Part shown: piece by piece, positions 8,566 to 18,669 of the stretch
Numbering within the stretch: position 1 is the first letter of the stretch
Layout of the letters: every line of letters begins with the position of its first letter
Assembly (NCBI RefSeq): GCF_002863305.2
Contig: NZ_CP136962.1
Coordinates: 930,001-994,000, forward strand
Reading direction: 5' to 3'
Source: Neisseria perflava
GTDB lineage: Bacteria; Pseudomonadota; Gammaproteobacteria; Burkholderiales; Neisseriaceae
Length of the DNA stretch: 64,000 nt
Notes under the pieces: model-generated
What the model saw: only the letters and a program-made list of their open reading frames with translations
Database searches by the model: none
What the model was told of the DNA's origin: nothing
Made by a program: the position numbers and the translations under genes

Positions 8566-10430
8566 GATGATAGTATCCTTGAAGAAATTTGGTAAACCAC
8601 GAATGCGGCAAAATAAGCCATCAGGAACAAATAGCCTGTAATCATAAGCATATTTTTCGTGGATTTGGTTTCGCGTCTAATCACGGTCAAAGTCGCGGCA
8701 CACATCGGAGCATACACATACCAAGCCAAGAAGGCAAAGGCAGTCGGCAAGCCCCAGTTGTTGTGTATGATGGGAATTAATGCGTTTTGTACGGCATCTT
8801 CAGACGACGCGCTGACGGCATAAACGGTACCCAATGCGGCAACGACCACTTCGCGCGCGGCAATACCCGGAATCATGGCGATACACATTTCCCAAGTAAA
8901 GCCCAAAGGTGCAAAAAACGGCTGAATAGCATGACCAAGCGTACCTGCCAAGCTGTAATCGATGGCGGCACCGGTTGCGCCTTCAGGCGGTTGCGGCCAG
9001 CTTACCAAGCCCCACAGAACCACGGCCAACGCAAAAATGATGGTACCCGCGCGTTTCAGGAAGGCTTTTACCCTATCCCACAGGCTGGTCATGATGTGTT
9101 TGAAGTTAGGCGTACGGAAAGTCGGCAATTCCATCAAAAGTGGGAATTGTTGCACATTGCCTTTCATCCGCGCCAAGCGTTTCATGATATACGCTGCCAA
9201 TGCAGCCGACAGAATGCCTACGATATAAAGAATAAACAATGTCAGGCCTTGCAGGTTGAAAATCCCACCCACTGTACGGTCAGGAATAACAGCGGCGATA
9301 ATCAGCGCATACACTGGCAAACGTGCGGAACAAGTCAGCAACGGCGCAACCGCGATGGTAACAAGGCGTTCGCGCGGGTCGTTAATGGTACGCGCCGACA
9401 TCACGGCAGGAACGGCACAGGCAAAGCTGGACAAAAGGGGAATAAACGAACGGCCGGACAAACCGCTTTTTGCCATGATGTTATCCAGCAGGAAGGCTGC
9501 ACGCGGCAGATAGCCTGAGTCTTCCAATAGCAGGATAAAGGCAAACAAAATCGTAATCTGCGGCAGGAACACCAACACGCTGCCCAAACCGGCAATGACG
9601 CCGTTGACGAGCAAGTCGCTGAGGATGCCCGGCTCCATGTTGGCGCCTATCCATTCGCCCAGCGCGGTAAAGCCACCTTCGATGGCGTCCATAATCGGCG
9701 CCGCCCATGTGTAAACCGCTTGGAACACCATAAACAGGATGACCAGCAGCATAATCATGCCCCAGACGGGGTGCAGCACGATGTCGTCGAGTTTTTTGTG
9801 CCATGCGGGCAGCGTCATCTGGGTGCGTACCACTTGTGCCAAAATCGATTCGACTTCTTGATAAAGTTTGTCGCTATCCAGCGCATCGAGCGTGCGTTCG
9901 GCAGAGGCGGGGTTTGCGGGGAAAGAGCGTTTGCGCGGCAGCTTCGCCACGGCTTCGCGTACAGCCTGTACACCCGACGCGCTCACTGCAACTGTTTCCA
10001 AAACAGGTGCATCCAACAACTCGCTCAGTTTGGCCGCGTCGATATTCAAGCCCCTTTTGCGGGCCACGTCGCTCAAATTCAGCGACACCACCATAGGCAG
10101 TCCCAGCGTTTTCAGTTCCAAAATCATGCGCAGGGTCATACGCAGGTTGGTCGCGTCGGCAACGGCAATAATGGCATCGGGCGGAATGCCCATCTTGCCT
10201 ACCATTACATCTTTCGCCACCGCTTCGTCGGGGCTGGTCGTGCGTAGGCTGTATGTGCCCGGCAGGTCGATAATGCGGACGGCCTCGTCGTCGAGGAAGG
10301 CGCCCTCGCGCTTATCGACAGTTACGCCCGGATAATTGGCAACCTTGGCATGTGAGCCGGTCAAACCGTTGAACAAAACGGTTTTGCCGCAGTTTGGCGC
10401 GCCAATCAAGGCAAAATAGCTTAGTTCCAT
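8562..10430 (-). CDS. feoB: Ferrous iron transporter FeoB
   Basis: Inner-membrane Fe2+ transporter of 622 aa. The N-terminal G-protein domain shows GAPNCGKT (G1), a switch region with YPGVTVDKREG, DLPGTYSL (G3) and NLSD (G4). Around residues 210-620 lie the membrane domains, including the Gate motifs with cysteines FACAVPAVMSARTI and LLTCSARLPVYA. Two adjacent ATG codons begin the gene. I use the second (10430) because AAGGA is 6 nt from it and only 3 nt from the first. It is shorter than E. coli FeoB (773 aa), as in other Neisseria. It is co-transcribed with feoA and the Cys-rich small gene. Confidence 0.96.
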   Translation of the reverse strand: MELSYFALIGAPNCGKTVLFNGLTGSHAKVANYPGVTVDKREGAFLDDEAVRIIDLPGTYSLRTTSPDEAVAKDVMVGKMGIPPDAIIAVADATNLRMTLRMILELKTLGLPMVVSLNLSDVARKRGLNIDAAKLSELLDAPVLETVAVSASGVQAVREAVAKLPRKRSFPANPASAERTLDALDSDKLYQEVESILAQVVRTQMTLPAWHKKLDDIVLHPVWGMIMLLVILFMVFQAVYTWAAPIMDAIEGGFTALGEWIGANMEPGILSDLLVNGVIAGLGSVLVFLPQITILFAFILLLEDSGYLPRAAFLLDNIMAKSGLSGRSFIPLLSSFACAVPAVMSARTINDPRERLVTIAVAPLLTCSARLPVYALIIAAVIPDRTVGGIFNLQGLTLFILYIVGILSAALAAYIMKRLARMKGNVQQFPLLMELPTFRTPNFKHIMTSLWDRVKAFLKRAGTIIFALAVVLWGLVSWPQPPEGATGAAIDYSLAGTLGHAIQPFFAPLGFTWEMCIAMIPGIAAREVVVAALGTVYAVSASSEDAVQNALIPIIHNNWGLPTAFAFLAWYVYAPMCAATLTVIRRETKSTKNMLMITGYLFLMAYFAAFVVYQISSRILSS

Positions 10431-10457
10431 CATTTTTCCTTATTCTTTCAGACGGCC

Positions 10458-10727
10458 TTAAACGGCCTCAACGATACGACACATAATCTTCCCGGCCTCT
10501 TCCGAACGCAGGGAAAATTGAGATTGGTTACCCAAACGTACCGCAAACGGGCCTCTCCCAAAACCACCCACTGCAATCACTTGCAACGGCATTCCGCTGG
10601 AAAAACCCAAATCTGCAAGACGACGGGTTACCAAGGTATCCAAATCACCAAAAACAGGATTGGGAGCAATGGAATCAATATGTACGACTGCGCCTTTTTT
10701 CAGGCGCGACAAAGGAACAGCAGACAT
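10458..10727 (-). CDS. feoA: Ferrous iron transport protein FeoA
   Basis: An SH3-like cytoplasmic partner of FeoB, 89 aa. It has the family pattern: LSRLKKGAVVHI, RRLADLGFSSGMPLQVI and GPFAVRLGNQSQFSLR with a C-terminal SEEAGKI segment. It is the first gene of feoA-feoB-Cys-rich; the gap to feoB is 27 nt and includes a single DUS. An AGAGAG ribosome-binding sequence precedes ATG 10727. A candidate Fur box lies about 150 nt upstream. Confidence 0.93.
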   Translation of the reverse strand: MSAVPLSRLKKGAVVHIDSIAPNPVFGDLDTLVTRRLADLGFSSGMPLQVIAVGGFGRGPFAVRLGNQSQFSLRSEEAGKIMCRIVEAV

Positions 10728-11082
10728 AAGTCTCTCTTTTCTTTTTGTTTTAAAAATAGATTATTGAAAAAACGTGAGAAGTATGATGAATGTGTAGCAC
10801 ATTTGAAAGATTGTTTACGAATGGCTATTTGCCCCTTCTTTCGATAAGTGCGGTTTGTTTTGAATACTGTTATTGTTTCCCTTAATGATAAGGTATATCA
10901 ATATAAAAATCAAATGTAACAAGATAAACTAAAAAGGCTAAAATCCTTTTATCATTAGGATTTCAGCCTTTTTATGCACTCAACAAACTAAAGGCCGTCT
11001 GAAAGGTTTCAGACGGACGGCCTTCAAAATAAAAAACCGAATCAAATCGGTTTTTTATTCCCATTCAGGGAAAGACTCTAAA
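10728..11082. other. Feo upstream region with candidate Fur box, and three terminator hairpins
   Basis: The feoA-proximal part (10728-10925) is AT-rich noncoding leader. Next to it, three hairpins are stacked: 10931-10974 (AAAAAGGCT... / ...AGCCTTTTT), a DUS pair at 10990-11024, and 11030-11057 (TAAAAAACCGA / TCGGTTTTTTA). The last lies just after the HU gene and fits a terminator for it on the minus strand. The DUS pair has one arm with an extra ACGG. No gene is seen. Confidence 0.7.
10881..10899 (-). promoter_or_regulatory. Candidate Fur box for feoAB
   Basis: The 19 bases match the consensus GATAATGATAATCATTATC at 13 of 19 positions, including the block TAATGATAA. On the minus strand it overlaps a -35-like TTGATA, with a weak AACAAT 18 nt further on. 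The leader to feoA would be long (about 140 nt), which lowers confidence. Confidence 0.4.
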
Positions 11083-11352
11083 TTACAGAGCGTCTTTCAA
11101 TGCTTTACCGGCACGGAATTTAGGAGTTTTAGCAGCAGCAATAGTCAAAGGCTCGCCAGTTTTTGGGTTGCGGCCTTGACGTTCGGCGCGTTCGCCGACG
11201 TAGAAAGTACCGAAACCGACCAGAGTAACAGTGTCGCCGCTTTTCAATGCGTTGGTTACGGCATTAGTAGTAGCATCCAAAGCTTTTTGCGCAGCAGATT
11301 TGGAAATGCCGGCTTCTTGAGCAATTGCTTCGATCAATTCAGACTTGTTCAC
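11083..11352 (-). CDS. hupB: DNA-binding protein HU-beta
   Basis: Small nucleoid protein of 89 aa that bends DNA as a dimer. The sequence from [21 protein letters not shown] through [12 protein letters not shown] to the C-terminus is that of HU, including the GRNP arm motif. The start is GTG 11352, preceded by AGGAAGGGA. The frame is open another 20 codons upstream, but those residues do not resemble HU. It lies downstream of lon on the same strand, an arrangement also seen in enterobacteria (lon-hupB). The gap to lon includes an AT-rich stretch likely to hold its promoter. Confidence 0.95.
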   Translation of the reverse strand: MNKSELIEAIAQEAGISKSAAQKALDATTNAVTNALKSGDTVTLVGFGTFYVGERAERQGRNPKTGEPLTIAAAKTPKFRAGKALKDAL

Positions 11353-11537
11353 AATTAGTCCCTTCCTATCGTAAAAAATGATGAAATGCCCGAATACTCG
11401 GGGCTTAAGCACTTTTAAAGCACATACGCACTTTATAGCAATTCTGAAATTATCATGTCAAGTAAAAGATGTGGAATTGCCCTATTTTTGTGGCATTCAG
11501 GGCAAAACCACATTTTTTGCAACATCAGACGGCCAAC

Positions 11538-13997
11538 TTAATGCTTGGTTGCTTTTGTTCTTGACTTCGTCTTAGAAGTTTGCGGGGTCTCAGCAACCGC
11601 CAATTCAGCCGCCCATTGCTCAGGCTGAGTTTCCAGACTCAAAGCCAACACTTCATCAATCCATTTGACCGGATGGATGGTCAGACCGGTTTTGACATTT
11701 TCAGGGATTTCTTCCAAATCTTTGACGTTGTCTTTCGGAATCAATACATGCTTGATGCCGCCGCGCAAAGCAGCCAGCAGTTTTTCTTTCAAACCGCCGA
11801 TCGGCAACACTTCGCCACGCAAAGTGATTTCACCGGTCATCGCCACATCCGCACGCACCGGAATTTTGGTAAAGGCAGAAACCATCGCCAAAGTCATGGC
11901 AATACCTGCGCTTGGACCGTCTTTCGGCGTCGCACCTTCAGGCACATGGACGTGAATGTCTTTCTTCTCGTAAAAATCAGGAGCCAGACCCACTGATTCG
12001 GCACGGGAACGGACAACCGACCATGCGGCCGATACTGATTCTTTCATCACATCGCCCAGTTGGCCGGTACATTGAATCGTACCCTTGCCCGGCAAGGCAA
12101 CCGCCTCAACAGTCAACAACTCGCCACCGACTTCAGTCCAAGCCAGACCGGTTACCTGGCCGATGCGGTTTTCGCTTTCGGCCACGCCATAGTCGAAACG
12201 GCGCACGCCTAGATAGTCATGCAGATTTTTCTCAGTAACTTTAATTGCTTTAGGCTTGGCCTTGCTTGCTGTTTTGGATTTGGACGCTTTTTTCTTATCC
12301 TCATTCAAGGTAACCTGCATTACTACTTTGCGGCAGATTTTGGCAATTTCGCGATCCAACGAGCGGACGCCGGCCTCGCGGGTGTAGTAACGGATAATAT
12401 CGCGCACCGCACTTTCATCAACCACCAACTCACCCTCTTTCACACCATTGCGCTTCATTTGTTTCGGCACAAGGTATTGCATGGCGATATTGATTTTTTC
12501 ATCTTCCGTGTAACCGGACAGACGGATGATTTCCATACGGTCAAGCAGCGGAGTCGGGATATTCAAGCTGTTTGAAGTGGCAATAAACATCACATCGCTC
12601 AAATCGTAATCGACTTCGGCATAATGGTCGGCAAACTTGTTATTTTGCTCAGGATCAAGCACCTCAAGCAATGCACTGGCTGGATCGCCACGGAAATCAC
12701 TGCCCATTTTGTCGATTTCATCAAGCAGGAACAATGGGTTTTTTACACCCGCTTTTGCCATGTTTTGCAGGATTTTGCCCGGCATAGAGCCGATATAGGT
12801 ACGGCGGTGGCCGCGGATTTCGCTTTCATCACGCACGCCGCCTAATGCCATACGCACATATTGACGGCCTGTAGCTTTGGCAATCGATTCGCCCAAGGAA
12901 GTTTTACCCACTCCCGGAGGACCGACCAAACACAAAATCGGGCCTTTGAGCTTGTCCATACGTTTTTGAACAGCCAAATATTCCAAAATACGTTCTTTGA
13001 CTTTTTCCAAACCATAGTGGTCGGCATTCAAAATCAAATCAGCCTTGGCAATATCTTTGCTGACACGGGATTTTTTCTTCCATGGCAACTCAAGCAAAGT
13101 ATCGATGTAGTTGCGCACGACGGTAGATTCCGCAGACATCGGCGGCATCATTTTCAGTTTTTTCAATTCAGACAGACATTTTTCTTCAGCCTCTTTGCTC
13201 ATGCCTGCTTCTTTGATTTTTGCTTCCAACGCGTCCAGCTCGCCGCGCTCGTCTTCTTCGCCCAATTCTTTCTGAATCGCTTTCACTTGCTCATTCAAGT
13301 AATACTCGCGTTGGGATTTTTCCATTTGACGTTTTACACGGCCACGGATGCGTTTCTCAACCTGCATGATGTCGAGTTCGGCTTCCAACTGAGCCAGCAG
13401 AAATTCCAAACGTTCGACAATGCCGGCGGTCTCCAGCACATATTGACGCTGCTCCAACTTCAGCTGTAAATGCGCGGCAATCGTATCGGCAAGACGGCTG
13501 TTGTCATCGATACTGCTGATGGTACTGATGACTTCGGCAGGGATTTTTTTGTTCAATTTCGCATATTGCTCAAATTGAGTCAGCAAGGTACGGCGCAAGG
13601 CTTCAATTTCGGGATTGTCCTTGTCGCTATTTTCATCAATCACCTCAACATGGGACAAAAACAATCCGCCTGTTTCGTCAACCGTCAACGCGCGCGCACG
13701 ACGGATACCTTCCACCAACACTTTAACAGTACCGTCAGGCAGCTTCAAAACCTGCAAAACTTGGGCAACCGTACCAGTTTGGTGCAAATCTTCAGCTTTA
13801 GGGTCTTCTGTATTAGGGTCAAGCTGGGCCAACAGGAAAACCGGATCATCATTAGCCATTGCCGCCTCAAGGGCTGCAATCGATTTAGGACGACCGACGA
13901 ACAGCGGCAATACCATATGCGGATACACCACGACATCGCGTAAAGGCAAAGTAGCCAGCGCACTGTATTCCTCGAAATATTTGTCTTTTGTCGGCAT
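11538..13997 (-). CDS. lon: ATP-dependent protease Lon
   Basis: Cytoplasmic AAA+ protease of 819 aa degrading misfolded and regulatory proteins. The N-terminal substrate-recognition domain starts with [20 protein letters not shown]. The AAA+ module has Walker [10 protein letters not shown] and Walker [10 protein letters not shown]. The protease domain carries the catalytic serine in GPSAGIAM and the lysine in [13 protein letters not shown] Lys/Ala-rich insert ([17 protein letters not shown]) lies between the AAA+ and protease domains. I chose ATG 13997; an in-frame TTG 15 bases upstream is possible but less likely. A candidate heat-shock promoter lies 42-69 bp upstream. Confidence 0.97.
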   Translation of the reverse strand: MPTKDKYFEEYSALATLPLRDVVVYPHMVLPLFVGRPKSIAALEAAMANDDPVFLLAQLDPNTEDPKAEDLHQTGTVAQVLQVLKLPDGTVKVLVEGIRRARALTVDETGGLFLSHVEVIDENSDKDNPEIEALRRTLLTQFEQYAKLNKKIPAEVISTISSIDDNSRLADTIAAHLQLKLEQRQYVLETAGIVERLEFLLAQLEAELDIMQVEKRIRGRVKRQMEKSQREYYLNEQVKAIQKELGEEDERGELDALEAKIKEAGMSKEAEEKCLSELKKLKMMPPMSAESTVVRNYIDTLLELPWKKKSRVSKDIAKADLILNADHYGLEKVKERILEYLAVQKRMDKLKGPILCLVGPPGVGKTSLGESIAKATGRQYVRMALGGVRDESEIRGHRRTYIGSMPGKILQNMAKAGVKNPLFLLDEIDKMGSDFRGDPASALLEVLDPEQNNKFADHYAEVDYDLSDVMFIATSNSLNIPTPLLDRMEIIRLSGYTEDEKINIAMQYLVPKQMKRNGVKEGELVVDESAVRDIIRYYTREAGVRSLDREIAKICRKVVMQVTLNEDKKKASKSKTASKAKPKAIKVTEKNLHDYLGVRRFDYGVAESENRIGQVTGLAWTEVGGELLTVEAVALPGKGTIQCTGQLGDVMKESVSAAWSVVRSRAESVGLAPDFYEKKDIHVHVPEGATPKDGPSAGIAMTLAMVSAFTKIPVRADVAMTGEITLRGEVLPIGGLKEKLLAALRGGIKHVLIPKDNVKDLEEIPENVKTGLTIHPVKWIDEVLALSLETQPEQWAAELAVAETPQTSKTKSRTKATKH

Positions 13998-14210
13998 AGT
14001 TAATAATCTCAATCATTGTTAAATCAGAATGTAGCTCAAAATTGGGCTGAAGCGCTCCATTTCAAGACTTGAAAACAGCTTATCCGCACCTATTTTCGAA
14101 AACATCATTTTTAATAGCCCGATATGGACGTTTACGATAAAATATATCGGATTTTGGGCCGTCTGAAAACTTTTCAGACGGCCCTGGCAAACCAAACAAG
14201 GTAGTAAACC
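13998..14210. other. Divergent regulatory region lon / ybeD
   Basis: A 213-bp divergent intergenic region. The lon side holds a sigma-32-like promoter (14039-14066). The ybeD side holds an AT-rich stretch and a perfect DUS hairpin at 14156-14184 lying within the leader, about 27 nt before the ybeD start. There it could act as an attenuator rather than an operon terminator. Confidence 0.55.
14039..14066 (-). promoter_or_regulatory. Candidate sigma-32 heat-shock promoter for lon
   Basis: On the minus strand, CTTGAAA (14066-14060) is followed after 13 nt by CCCAATTT (14046-14039). The E. coli RpoH consensus is CTTGAA, 13-15 nt, CCCCATnT. Its position 42 bp before the lon ATG fits the known heat-shock control of lon. 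Confidence 0.65.
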
Positions 14211-14486
14211 ATGACAGACTCAACCGAAAAAAAATCATTAATTGAATTCCCTTGCACCTTTCCTGTAAAAGTCATGGGCGCGGTTCATCCGGAATTTGAA
14301 TCCGCCATCTTGGAAACCGTGCGCAAACATGCTCCCGATACCGAGCCGCACCACATCACTACGCGCCCAAGCAGCAAAGGCAACTATACCGGCGCGACTG
14401 TCCATGTAAATGTTGATAATCAAGAGCAGTTGGACAATATCTACCGCGACCTGACTTCCCACGAATTGGTTAAAGTGGTGTTGTAA
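14211..14486 (+). CDS. ybeD: DUF493 / YbeD family protein
   Basis: Protein of 91 aa matching the YbeD family, a small ferredoxin-like fold with no settled function, often encoded next to lipB. It reads [42 protein letters not shown] and ends SHELVKVVL. It overlaps lipB by one base (TAATG), so translation is coupled. The start ATG 14211 has AAGG about 9 nt upstream. The neighbourhood suggests a link to lipoate metabolism, but that is inference. Confidence 0.88.
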   Translation: MTDSTEKKSLIEFPCTFPVKVMGAVHPEFESAILETVRKHAPDTEPHHITTRPSSKGNYTGATVHVNVDNQEQLDNIYRDLTSHELVKVVL

Positions 14487-15088
14487 TGAAAATCGTGCAC
14501 AAAGGCTTGGTCGATTACCTGCCGACTTTCGAAGCCATGAAGGCATTCAATGCCTCGCGTGACGAAAATACCGAAGACGAATTATGGGTGGTCGAACATC
14601 CGCCCGTATTTACCCAAGGCTTGGCCGGCAAACCCGAACACCTCCTCATTCGCGACGATATACCCGTTGTCCAAATTGACAGAGGCGGTCAAATTACCTA
14701 CCACGGTCCCGGTCAATTGGTCGTCTATACGATGATCAATTTCAAACGCCGTAAAACCAGCGTCCGCCATATCGTTTCCGCACTTGAAAACAGCATCATC
14801 GCCACCTTGGCAGAATACGGCATCGAAGCAGCCGCCGACCCAAAACGTCCTGGCGTTTACGTCGGCGAGCGTAAAATCGCTTCCCTAGGCCTGCGTATTA
14901 AAGACGGCTCCGTTTACCACGGCTTGGCGCTTAACGTGAACATGGATTTAAGCCCGTTTACCCACATCAACCCCTGCGGTTATGCCGGGATGGAAATGAC
15001 CCAAATTGCCGACTATGTTTCTCCGGCACCCAGTTTGGCAGAAGTTTCAGACAAACTGACCAAGCATTTACAAAAAGAGCTGGCATAA
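14486..15088 (+). CDS. lipB: Octanoyltransferase LipB
   Basis: Enzyme of 200 aa that moves octanoyl groups from acyl carrier protein to lipoyl domains, the first step of lipoate assembly. It has [17 protein letters not shown], the lysine-containing [16 protein letters not shown], and the catalytic cysteine in [13 protein letters not shown]. Its ATG uses the last base of the ybeD stop. lipA lies 128 nt downstream, separated by a loosely paired set of uptake sequences (15088-15187). Its substrates within this window are AceF and LpdA. Confidence 0.96.
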   Translation: MKIVHKGLVDYLPTFEAMKAFNASRDENTEDELWVVEHPPVFTQGLAGKPEHLLIRDDIPVVQIDRGGQITYHGPGQLVVYTMINFKRRKTSVRHIVSALENSIIATLAEYGIEAAADPKRPGVYVGERKIASLGLRIKDGSVYHGLALNVNMDLSPFTHINPCGYAGMEMTQIADYVSPAPSLAEVSDKLTKHLQKELA

Positions 15089-15216
15089 GGCCGTCTGAAA
15101 TATTCGACCCAAACGCCATCTTTTAACTGCCCCTCTGAATCAACAAACCCTTAGGCCATAAAGGCCGCAATCAGCTTTTCAGACGGCCTTCATAACGACA
15201 GAAAGAACACATCACC

Positions 15217-16200
15217 ATGAGTGAAGAAGTAAAACACGACCCCAAACGCGGCATCAAACTGAAAGGCGCAGACAAAACTGCACGCATTCCGATTAAAGTG
15301 GTTCCATTGGAACAAAAATTGAAAAAGCCCGAATGGATCCGCGCTAAATTACCGGGCAAAAAATTTTTTGAAATCAAAAACATTCTTCGCGAACAAAAAA
15401 TGCATACCGTATGCGAAGAAGCATCTTGTCCAAATATCAGCGAATGCTTTACCAAGGGTACGGCCACATTCATGATCATGGGCGATATTTGTACCCGCCG
15501 CTGCCCGTTCTGCGACGTTGGCCATGGCCGCCCCAACATGTTGGATCCTGACGAGCCTAAACACTTGGCCGAATCCGTCAAATCCATGAACCTGCGCTAT
15601 GTCGTGATCACTTCCGTCGACCGTGACGACCTGCGTGATGGCGGTGCCCAACACTTCGCCGACTGCATCAAAGCCATCCGCGAAACCAGCCCGAATACCA
15701 AAATCGAAATCCTCGTTCCCGATTTCCGCGGCCGTCTGGACATCGCACTGGAAATCTTGGCAGAAACACCGCCCGACGTGATGAACCATAACTTGGAAAC
15801 CCATCCAAGCCTGTATAAAAAAGCCCGTCCGGGTGCCAACTACCAACACTCCCTCGAGCTTCTGCGCCGCTACAAAGAAATGATGCCACATATCCCGACC
15901 AAATCCGGCATCATGGTCGGCTTGGGCGAAACAGACGAGGACGTGCGCGAAATCATGCGCGATATGCGTGCCAACAATATCGAGATGATTACCATCGGCC
16001 AATATCTGCAACCTTCAGACGGCCACTTACCTGTCTTGCGCTATGTAACGCCTGACCAGTTCAAAGTTTTTGAAAAAGAAGCATACGAATTGGGCTTTAC
16101 CAATGCCGCCATCGGTGCAATGGTCCGCTCCAGCTACCACGCAGACGAACAAGCAGCCGAAGCATTGCGTGAAACCCACGGCGGTTGCAGCCACCACTAA
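15217..16200 (+). CDS. lipA: Lipoyl synthase LipA
   Basis: Radical-SAM enzyme of 327 aa inserting two sulfurs into octanoyl-lysine. Two clusters are visible: the auxiliary cluster motif [12 protein letters not shown] and the radical-SAM motif [13 protein letters not shown]. The C-terminal serine ligand region [10 protein letters not shown] is present. It belongs to the ybeD-lipB-lipA group, and the start ATG 15217 gives the family's usual length. A DUS is contained within the coding sequence near the C-terminal part (16012-16023, CTTCAGACGGCC on the plus strand). Confidence 0.97.
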   Translation: MSEEVKHDPKRGIKLKGADKTARIPIKVVPLEQKLKKPEWIRAKLPGKKFFEIKNILREQKMHTVCEEASCPNISECFTKGTATFMIMGDICTRRCPFCDVGHGRPNMLDPDEPKHLAESVKSMNLRYVVITSVDRDDLRDGGAQHFADCIKAIRETSPNTKIEILVPDFRGRLDIALEILAETPPDVMNHNLETHPSLYKKARPGANYQHSLELLRRYKEMMPHIPTKSGIMVGLGETDEDVREIMRDMRANNIEMITIGQYLQPSDGHLPVLRYVTPDQFKVFEKEAYELGFTNAAIGAMVRSSYHADEQAAEALRETHGGCSHH

Positions 16201-16213
16201 AGTTTAAATCATA

Positions 16214-16261
16214 TAAGGCCGTCTGAAAAATCAGTAGACTGTTTTTTTCAGACGGCCTTTG
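16214..16261 (+). terminator. Paired-DUS terminator after lipA
   Basis: Arms AAGGCCGTCTGAAAAA and TTTTTTTCAGACGGCCTT surround a short AT-rich loop, 14 nt after the lipA stop. Confidence 0.85.
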
Positions 16262-16662
16262 TTTAATATACAAAACTCTTCAGATTTCCAAAATAAACCT
16301 TATTCAAACTCTAAAGAAAACTAAGAATTCAATCCACTTATATTGATAATAAATTGAAAAAATATAGGAATTATCCTTTTTTATAATGGGTTTATGCTCT
16401 GTTGCATCTGTCATTTCCTTTATCAGGCTATCTGGATTCCATTCGAAGAAGCGGCTTGCAAAACGAGTTATGGTGTCTATCCATATGCTTGTATACCCAT
16501 ATTTTCTTGAAATACATCCTCGTATATGAGTTCTTAGAGATACAAAAAAGAGAAAGTCTTAAAATAAGTAAGCCTTTTCATATGACTAAGAAAAAAGGCA
16601 ATCATCAAGGTTTGAAAGTTAAAAATGCTTGGTAAAAATAGCCTAGGAAATAGGATAAACAG
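16262..16662. other. AT-rich noncoding stretch before SUKH-like gene
   Basis: Four hundred bases of low GC without a convincing gene. A TATAAT lies at 16382-16387. A TTG-started frame of 77 codons (16402-16635) ends with the basic peptide MTKKKGNHQGLKVKNAW, 28 nt before the next gene. It could be the tail of a lost toxin gene, but I do not call it as a gene. There are no uptake sequences in this stretch, unlike the rest of the window. Confidence 0.5.
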
Positions 16663-17220
16663 ATGAAAGTAAATATAGATGATTCATTGAAGGAACAAGG
16701 AGTTCACACCTCCATAAAAAAGAGAAAACTCAGCTTTGATGAGATTCGTTTCAATCTCTTTGCTTATTTAGAGGATTATTCCAAGATGGGATTCTCTTTT
16801 GTAAAAGCAGGCAATGAGCTATTGGAAATAAGGAAAGAGCAAGACAGATATACTCTTTTCGGACAGTGTTTTTTAGGCTATTTTGTGATTAGCCAAAAGA
16901 ACCAGATCTTCTTAATTTGCAATTCGGAAGGAGTAGAAGTATTTCAAAAGCCAAGAATTTTTGTCAATCATTCTTTACAGGCTTTTGTTTCTTCCTATTC
17001 TCTATTTATGTCTGCCGTCTTTCTTTTAAAATCAAAATTCTATAAGAGTCAGGCTTATCAAGCAGAGGAAATTGCAACAGATCTGATGAATAAAGTGGCA
17101 GATTTGGAAGAGCCCATTGAACAAGAGTTAACATTCTGGGAACATATCGCTTATTTAATAGAAGATGATGGAATCGTTTTAAGAGATGACCTATTTCATA
17201 TTTTGAATAAAGGATACTAG
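16663..17220 (+). CDS. Orphan SUKH-like immunity protein candidate
   Basis: Protein of 185 aa, cytoplasmic by appearance, with no signal or membrane segment. The centre reads GYFVISQKNQIFLICNSEG followed by RIFVNHSLQAFVSSYSLF. This resembles the SUKH-4 pattern of a short beta hairpin followed by an F-V-N-S-S-L-x-x-F helix found in immunity proteins of polymorphic toxins. Identification is by pattern only. Codon use is strongly AT-rich compared with lipA and hemB on either side, indicating transfer. No toxin gene accompanies it here. Its own promoter could be the TATAAT at 16382. It may alternatively be an unrelated accessory protein. Confidence 0.5.
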   Translation: MKVNIDDSLKEQGVHTSIKKRKLSFDEIRFNLFAYLEDYSKMGFSFVKAGNELLEIRKEQDRYTLFGQCFLGYFVISQKNQIFLICNSEGVEVFQKPRIFVNHSLQAFVSSYSLFMSAVFLLKSKFYKSQAYQAEEIATDLMNKVADLEEPIEQELTFWEHIAYLIEDDGIVLRDDLFHILNKGY

Positions 17221-17635
17221 ACCTTAGAGTGTTGGCTTCTAAATCCTGCTTAGCCACATAAAAATTGAAAATCAGATATAAGAGGAATTATTTTTGTTTC
17301 TAATACAGTCTTGGTAGATAATCAACCATCAAGCAGATTTTGATCAAAGTTTTTTAAAGGCTTTGTCTTTAAGTAGGAAAAATCGAACAGTCTTCAATTC
17401 AGTCAGATCCGGATAGATGACAGGATGAAACCTAAGATTTTTTCTAGGTAGGAAATGGAAAGGATGGACTGGAGGACCTGTGTCAGTAACATTTTTTGTA
17501 ACAGGATACTACAAAAAGAAATCGATAACCAGAAAAAATAGAAGAATTTAAGTAATTATCCCAAAATTAAATAATACAAAAAAGCGGCAAAACAGGATAA
17601 ACACTGTTTGCCGCTTTTTAATTTATTTCTTTATT
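17221..17635. other. AT-rich noncoding stretch with bidirectional terminator
   Basis: Low-GC sequence without recognisable genes or uptake sequences up to the terminator at 17578-17619. It looks like remains of the same imported segment as the SUKH-like gene. Confidence 0.5.
17578..17619. terminator. Terminator of hemB, not DUS-based
   Basis: Inverted arms AAAAAGCGGCAAAACAG and CTGTTTGCCGCTTTTT, flanked by A-run and T-run, lie 17 nt after the hemB stop on the minus strand. It is symmetric and can work in both directions. Confidence 0.85.
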
Positions 17636-18649
<1,014 letters not shown>

Positions 18650-18669
18650 TCAATAATGAAGTCTTAAAA

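Noticed and set aside
16402..16635. TTG-started frame of 77 codons before the SUKH-like gene
   Set aside because: No good start signal and no family; only the last residues are worth noting as a possible toxin remnant.
16262..17577. Insertion sequence or prophage remnant as the source of the AT-rich island
   Set aside because: No transposase or integrase fragment and no terminal inverted repeats could be seen.
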